Below, in pieces: positions 54,001 to 60,000 of a stretch of 64,000 nt of DNA. The stretch comes from Cymbomonas tetramitiformis (Eukaryota; Chlorophyta; Pyramimonadophyceae; Pyramimonadales; Pyramimonadaceae), in assembly GCA_001247695.2 (NCBI GenBank), contig LGRX02027133.1, positions 17,072 through 81,071 of the forward strand, read 5' to 3'. The first letter of the stretch is position 1; the number at the start of each line of letters is the position of its first letter. The notes under the pieces are model-generated. The model saw only the letters and a program-made list of their open reading frames with translations. It was not told the origin of the DNA and searched no databases. The translations under genes were made by a program, and so were the position numbers.

Positions 54001-57000
54001 CGTGCAGTGCATGCAGATGTGGCGGAGCGTGGCCTTACCCCCGCCGCACAGCGGGCATTCTGCAAGCTGGGCTCGGGTGGCTACGGGCGCTCCACGCTCC
54101 TCGTCTGCTACGTCCATCACCTGGGCCCCGCCCTCCTCTGCTTGGTCGCTCCCCAGCACGTCGCAATCGACTGTTCGCGGTCTCCTTCCCTGCAAGAGGA
54201 GCCCTGCAGCGCGTTTGACCTCCGGGTCAGTGTCCACCAAGGAGGCCCACGTCGGTTCAGTGCATCCCCAGATGCGGAACACCCGCGCCTCGAAGCGAGG
54301 AGACCCAACAGGGAGGCCGCCAGGCACATCCAGGCCTGGGGGGGCTTGGGCTCCTTTCAAGAGCGAGGGGTCGAGAGTATTAAACCACAGGTCTCCGATC
54401 GCAGCTGCAGCGGCGCCCTGGATGTGGAGCCTTGTCCACGCGCGAGTGGCACCCTCTGCCAGGGCTCTGCGGATATACTTGCCAGGGTCCTCCATGACAA
54501 GGCGTCCTTCATGCACCAGGCAGAAGCGTTCAGTGCAGATGGGGTAGAAGACGGTGTCCCCGTGCTGTGCGATGACGGACTCGGCCAAACGTGTGCCATC
54601 CTCAGCCGCAGAGTCGGCCTCCTGGTTGGCGCTGGCGAGCAGCCAGTTCGGCAGGACCCCAGGCTTCATGCGCTGGTGCGACTTGATCCACAGGAGGGAG
54701 AGGGGGCCGACAGCGTCAGGCCACGCTTCCGTGAAGCCCGGGGCGTTGAAGTGTTCGGGGTGTCGGTGGATGATCTCTCTCCAGGAGGCAGGCGGTGGTG
54801 GTGGCGCTTGTGTTACTTGCGGACCCGGCAGTGGTGGCGGGGAAGATGGGGCCGAAGCCGACGGTCGAGGAGTGATGGTGGCGTCAGGGCGGTTGGAGGA
54901 TGGCGAGGCAAAGGGCCCCGTTGTGCGCAGCCCCGCCCGCACACGGAAGTCCTCAGCTAGGCGCGCGAGTCGATCTCTCGCGTAGATCAGGTCCGACCGC
55001 AGCCTGGGCCGTGCAGGTAACGCCGTCGAGTCTTCTCGTAGAAAGCCGAGGACCCCCAGGTTGTCCAAGGCCAGGATCCCCGGGCACCCAGGCGCGCACG
55101 CAAGGCAGACGAGGGCCCCCCACAGCTCAGCCTCATGGTTGGACACGGGTCTAGCGCCGTACCATCGGGGGAGAGGCAAGCTCAAGCGCAGGGTCACTGA
55201 GGGCACGCGGTCAAGGTCTGTCTGAGGGGGTGTGTGTGGCGACCCACGTGGACGGAGCACTTGGGGTCTGCAAAACACGACACCAGCCCCTGCCCGGCCT
55301 GCCTGTCTGTGGAAGGAGCCATCCGTGGCGGCACAGATTTCACCGCCGGGGGCACCTCCTGCAGAAGAGGGGGCCCATCCGTCTCCGAGCCTTCGTCGGC
55401 TCATAGCCGTCTCGAGGACACGCATGGCCGGTGGGATCGGGGCGTCACTCGGCTGGTCGATGGCATCATCTCCACACTGTCCCCCATCCCAATCTTCGAA
55501 GGACTGAATCGGGACCGGCGACCCTTCCACAAGGAACGGCGGCATCTCCACCCCCGCCATGGCACACTCCCACGCCCAGTCAGAGTTTGCGCGCTCCTGT
55601 GCGTCCTTGATCGCCCTCACCACCCTCTTGGGGGCGCCAATCACCGATAGCGCCGGGAGGAACCTCCTCCACCTCTCCAGCGAGTGCCACTCCGCAGGGG
55701 GGATCTCCTTCAGGCCTTGGGAGATGGCCACAGCCAAGGGCCCGAGCCGAGAGAACTGCTTTGCCATGCCGAAGCGGCGAGTGTCCAGGCTGCCCATTGC
55801 TGCTGCCCCGAAGCAGGTACGGGGGGCAGCTCCGCCTGGAGATCGACTCAGTGCTCTGGCGCGCTCCAGTTGTTGCCATTGTCGTTGCAGTTCGTCCATC
55901 ACCCTCGAGGCAAACCTGTGTGAGGAGTCGGTGATGTAGAATCCGTACCCAGCCAGAGTATCCACTGCAAAGCGCACCACGGTATTCGCCTCGGGGTGGT
56001 CGAGGGCGCGGCGCCATCCTTCCCGGATGAGTCTCCCGCAGGCCTCGTCCTTTTCGGTGAGGAGGACGAGAAGCTCCCGGGCGTACGCAACGAGCATTTC
56101 TGCGACAGGGGACCGGAAGGCAAGCCCGGTACTGGCGAAGATGCACGCCTGGGAGGCGTTGGATGGCATTCCTAGCGATCTGAAGATGGGGGTGCACAGA
56201 GATTGGCACCACCTGTGCAGCGTGGGAGCGTCCACCTGGGATCCCAATGGGTTGAAGGTGATGGTGTTCACAGCCCAGTCCCTGATCACCACTCGAATCT
56301 CGTCCCACTCATAGCGGTGGTGAAGAAGCTTGGCGACCACCAGACCAATGAGTCTCCCGTATCTAGGCGCCTGCACGTTCTGCTTGCCGTCTGGGCGCAC
56401 CAGGGTGCCCAGGAACTCGATCGGCTTGTCGGGGGAGACAAAGGGGACATGGAAGGAGGAGGGCTCGCCGAGCTCGTGGTCGAAGTGGTGAAGGACAACT
56501 GGAGGGGGAGGCAGACCTCCGACCTTGGCATTGAGCAGGATGGCGTGTGCTTTGGGAATGGCCAGCTCCACTCCAGTAGGGGGGAGGGTGTTCCGGGAGG
56601 TCTGCTCGAGCTCGTGGGTTGCCTCAGGAGTGCCGTTGGTGACGCTAAGGTCATCGTCACTGTACGCAACCCCATTGGTTTGGGTGCCGTACTCCGTGAT
56701 GTAGCCGTGTGTGCGGCCCGCAGAGGCAACGAGCGGCGCATCCTGCCCGTAAATGGAGCCCAGGGGTGCAAAGACCGTGCCCTGCCCAAACCCCAAGGTG
56801 CCGTCCCGGGCAAACTCGGGGGAGATCCCATACGGAGTGCTGACGCAGGTGACCATACCAGACAGGGTTTCGGCGATGAGGTTCACCACCGACGGGGGGA
56901 TCCCTTTGGCCAACATCGACGCATAGGCGATCTCACGCTGCATCTTGTCGAACCAGGAGCGCAGGTCGCGGATGACGATGCAGGCCTGGCGCTTGCACAC

Positions 57001-60000
57001 ACGCGAGCTCTCCAGAACCATCAGGAAGGTGGCGTGGCAAATGGAGGTCCCCCTGTTGGCTTGGTACGCCACGTTGTGGGAGGGCAGGAGGGTGCCGCGG
57101 GGAAGCTTGGCGCGGATGCCTTCCAGCCGGGAGGTGAAGATGACTTCCACCGCCTTGAAGAGGTCCTCCATCAGAGACAGCGGCCGGAATCCCGGCTTCG
57201 GGGCCTTGGAGATGCACACGATCATGGATCGTTTCAGGTAGGCAGGGACGAGTCGGAGGGCCGTCATGGTGTCGATGAGGGCCACAAAGAGGGAGGTGAC
57301 AATACTGGGGAAGTACTCCAAGTACGCCATTTTGAAGTTGCTCATGCCGGGTGTCTTGCGGCCTCCTTTGAGAATCAAGGCCTTCTCCTCGGGGGACATC
57401 GGGCAGAAGAAATCGCTGAACAGGGCTGCTGCCACCTCCGGGTCGATGGAGCCCGTCTTAAGGAGGCCCAACAGCATGCGCTCCCCAGCGGCGACTTCTT
57501 CAGGTTGAAGGGCAATCTGGTCCTCTCGGATCTCCACACCGCGGGTACCAGCCCCGTCCACCACAGGCACAATCCAGCTCGGGAGGGGTAGGCGGGGGTG
57601 CTTGGTAAAAACTCGCCGAAAATGGTCGGAAGCCGCGGCGAGGATCTCTTCGGTAGTGGTGGGCTTCACTGTGATCGTCTCTCCCCCCACCTCCCGTACG
57701 TGCTCGGTGGGGACAAATCCGGACGGCGCCTTAGGCTTCAGCCCCAACCCGTCAATGAGTCCTTTGACGTCGTGTGTGTTGACCATCTCTCGGCGTGCGG
57801 CAGCTGTATTGGTAGTTTCCGATGCGGCGCATCGGGCCAAGGCGCGGCCGGTGAGCGTCTTCAGGTCCGCCACCTCCGCGATGATTTTGGAGTGCCACTC
57901 GCGGGCCTCACGGCTTCGCAGCTCCCCTGTGCGGAGTCGAGGGAGGGAAAGGCGAGGGAAGGAGCCAGTCGTGTCGCTCTTGCCGGAGGCTCTCACAGCC
58001 GAGGTGTACCTTGTCTCAAGGATGCCTACCAGCCCATGGTTCTCGACGTACGCCCAGCACTTGCGAGCCGCAAGCTCACCAGGGGAGGCCCCCCACTCCT
58101 TGAGGACTCTAAGCAGTTGTTTGGCACCCCATCTCACCATCGTCCAGTGGGAGAATTCACTGTGGGGGGCTGCCCGAGAGACGGAGGTAATGGGGGCAAC
58201 ACCCCCCCCTCCGATGGACTTGATCACCCTCATGACCTCATCGGAGGCGGCCTGCACAATGTTCCCAATTGCATCTCGCGCAGCAGTGGTGCGCTCACCC
58301 GATGCGCGGAGTTGGCTCAACGTCCCTATCCACCGGTCCCACTCTTCCTCAAGTACTGAGGGGGGCCCGTGGGGGTCCTCAGCGGGAGGTCCGGGGGGAA
58401 GGCCTTCGCAGCGTGCGTCGCGGTGCACGTCCCCAGAGCCTCCAATGTCGTCTCTCTTCGGGGCAAAGAGCTCATCCCGAACACTCTGCCGGAATCCTGC
58501 GAGAGCCTTCTTGGAGGCGCGTGCAGCCTCGCCGAGGCTGAGGAAGTTGCGCCACCTGACGAAGCTGCAGTGTCGGTCCGGTTGCTCGAGCTCGACTTGC
58601 GCTCCCAGGAGGTCCAGGAGGGGAGAGTCGTGGTCGGAGAGGAGCGGCTCCGACTTGTGGAAGGCAGAGGCGATGGGGAGGATGCGGCGGTCCTCACCGA
58701 CCAGGATGTAGTCCAGGCGGGCGCGTCCTCCCGTCTTGCCGGTGCGGGTGAAGAGCACCTCCATGGGGCGGTGCAGGCGGTGGAAGTCGAGAAGGCCGTC
58801 CGCAAGGACAGCGGAGAGAAGGGAGCGCTCTCGGCGGCGGTATTTGTCCCCGACTGCGTCTATAGCGGGGTCCTCCACACAGTTGAAGTCCCCACCGATC
58901 GCAATCAGGCTGCCGGAGAGCCGAGCCTCTTCCAGCTGGAGGAGGGTGCACCGGACAAGATCCGCTTCCAGATCCCGGTTCACCGCGCCCAGTTCCTGCG
59001 TGCTGCCGCCCGTGATGCCGTAGATGGCCCCCACTCGGATCGTCCGTTTCTCCGCCTTCAAGTCACCCGTCTCATCCACGAAGGTCCACGCAGATTGCAG
59101 GGTGACGAAGCACAGCCGGCCAGACTTGTGGCGGTACACGTCAGTTGCTTCGTTGCCGTCCTGGAAGATGATCATGGTGCTTGAGCCAGTGTCGGGGTTG
59201 AGGGCGGCCACTGCACGGCGATTAAACTGCCGCAATCCATCCTGAAAGTTCCCCAGCTGTGCCTCCTTCATCTTCCCGACCTCGCTGCAGAGTGCCACGT
59301 CCACCCCAAGGTCGTGAACATACTTGCCGAGGATACACCCTCGGCCTTGAGGGGAGTCCAGTCCGGAGGTCGCTTGGGACGCCAGGTTTATTGCGGCGAT
59401 CCGGGTGGCCCCACCGACTTTGTGCGAGAAGTCGTGCCCCCGGAAGGTGCCTTCCACTTTAAGGTCAATGCGAGGAAGAGGGGGAAGGTGGAGGGCCGGG
59501 AGGGCAGAGCAGTGCGCGGCCTCAATGAACTGTCGACGGATGTCGTCATCGTTATACGCATCAGTGACGAGGTGTGAAGATGCGGCGCCTCCGGGAAATT
59601 GGTGTCCTTTTGCCGGGGAGCCTCCGCGAAGTCGTGCGGACATGTGAACGACAGAGTCGTGCCCAACGTTCAGCTGGGCCAGAGACACGCCATCCTGCAT
59701 CAACCGCGCATGCATCGAGAGGCTTTGCAGGTGGGGAGGCACCCCGGTGCGCTCAAAGATGGCGACGCGGAGTTTGTCCACAAGCCAGCGAGGGCGAACA
59801 GTGACGGGAAAGGTGCTCCCATCCAAGTGGCGGACGAGGATTTGCACGAGGGGGAGGCTGAGAGTAGCCATTTGGCGGCCCGCGATGTCCACGGGGTGGA
59901 GCCACCTCAGAGCGTGGAGAGTGCCGAGAGCTGCCTCCAGGTCACCAACCACGGGTTCCGCAAGGAGGCCGGAGCAGAACGTGATGTCAAGGGACTCCAG

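Noticed and set aside
56203..57591. Plus-strand frame of 462 codons
   Set aside because: It is the shadow of the RT domain; it has no motif, and GC-rich codons on the coding strand keep the opposite frame open.
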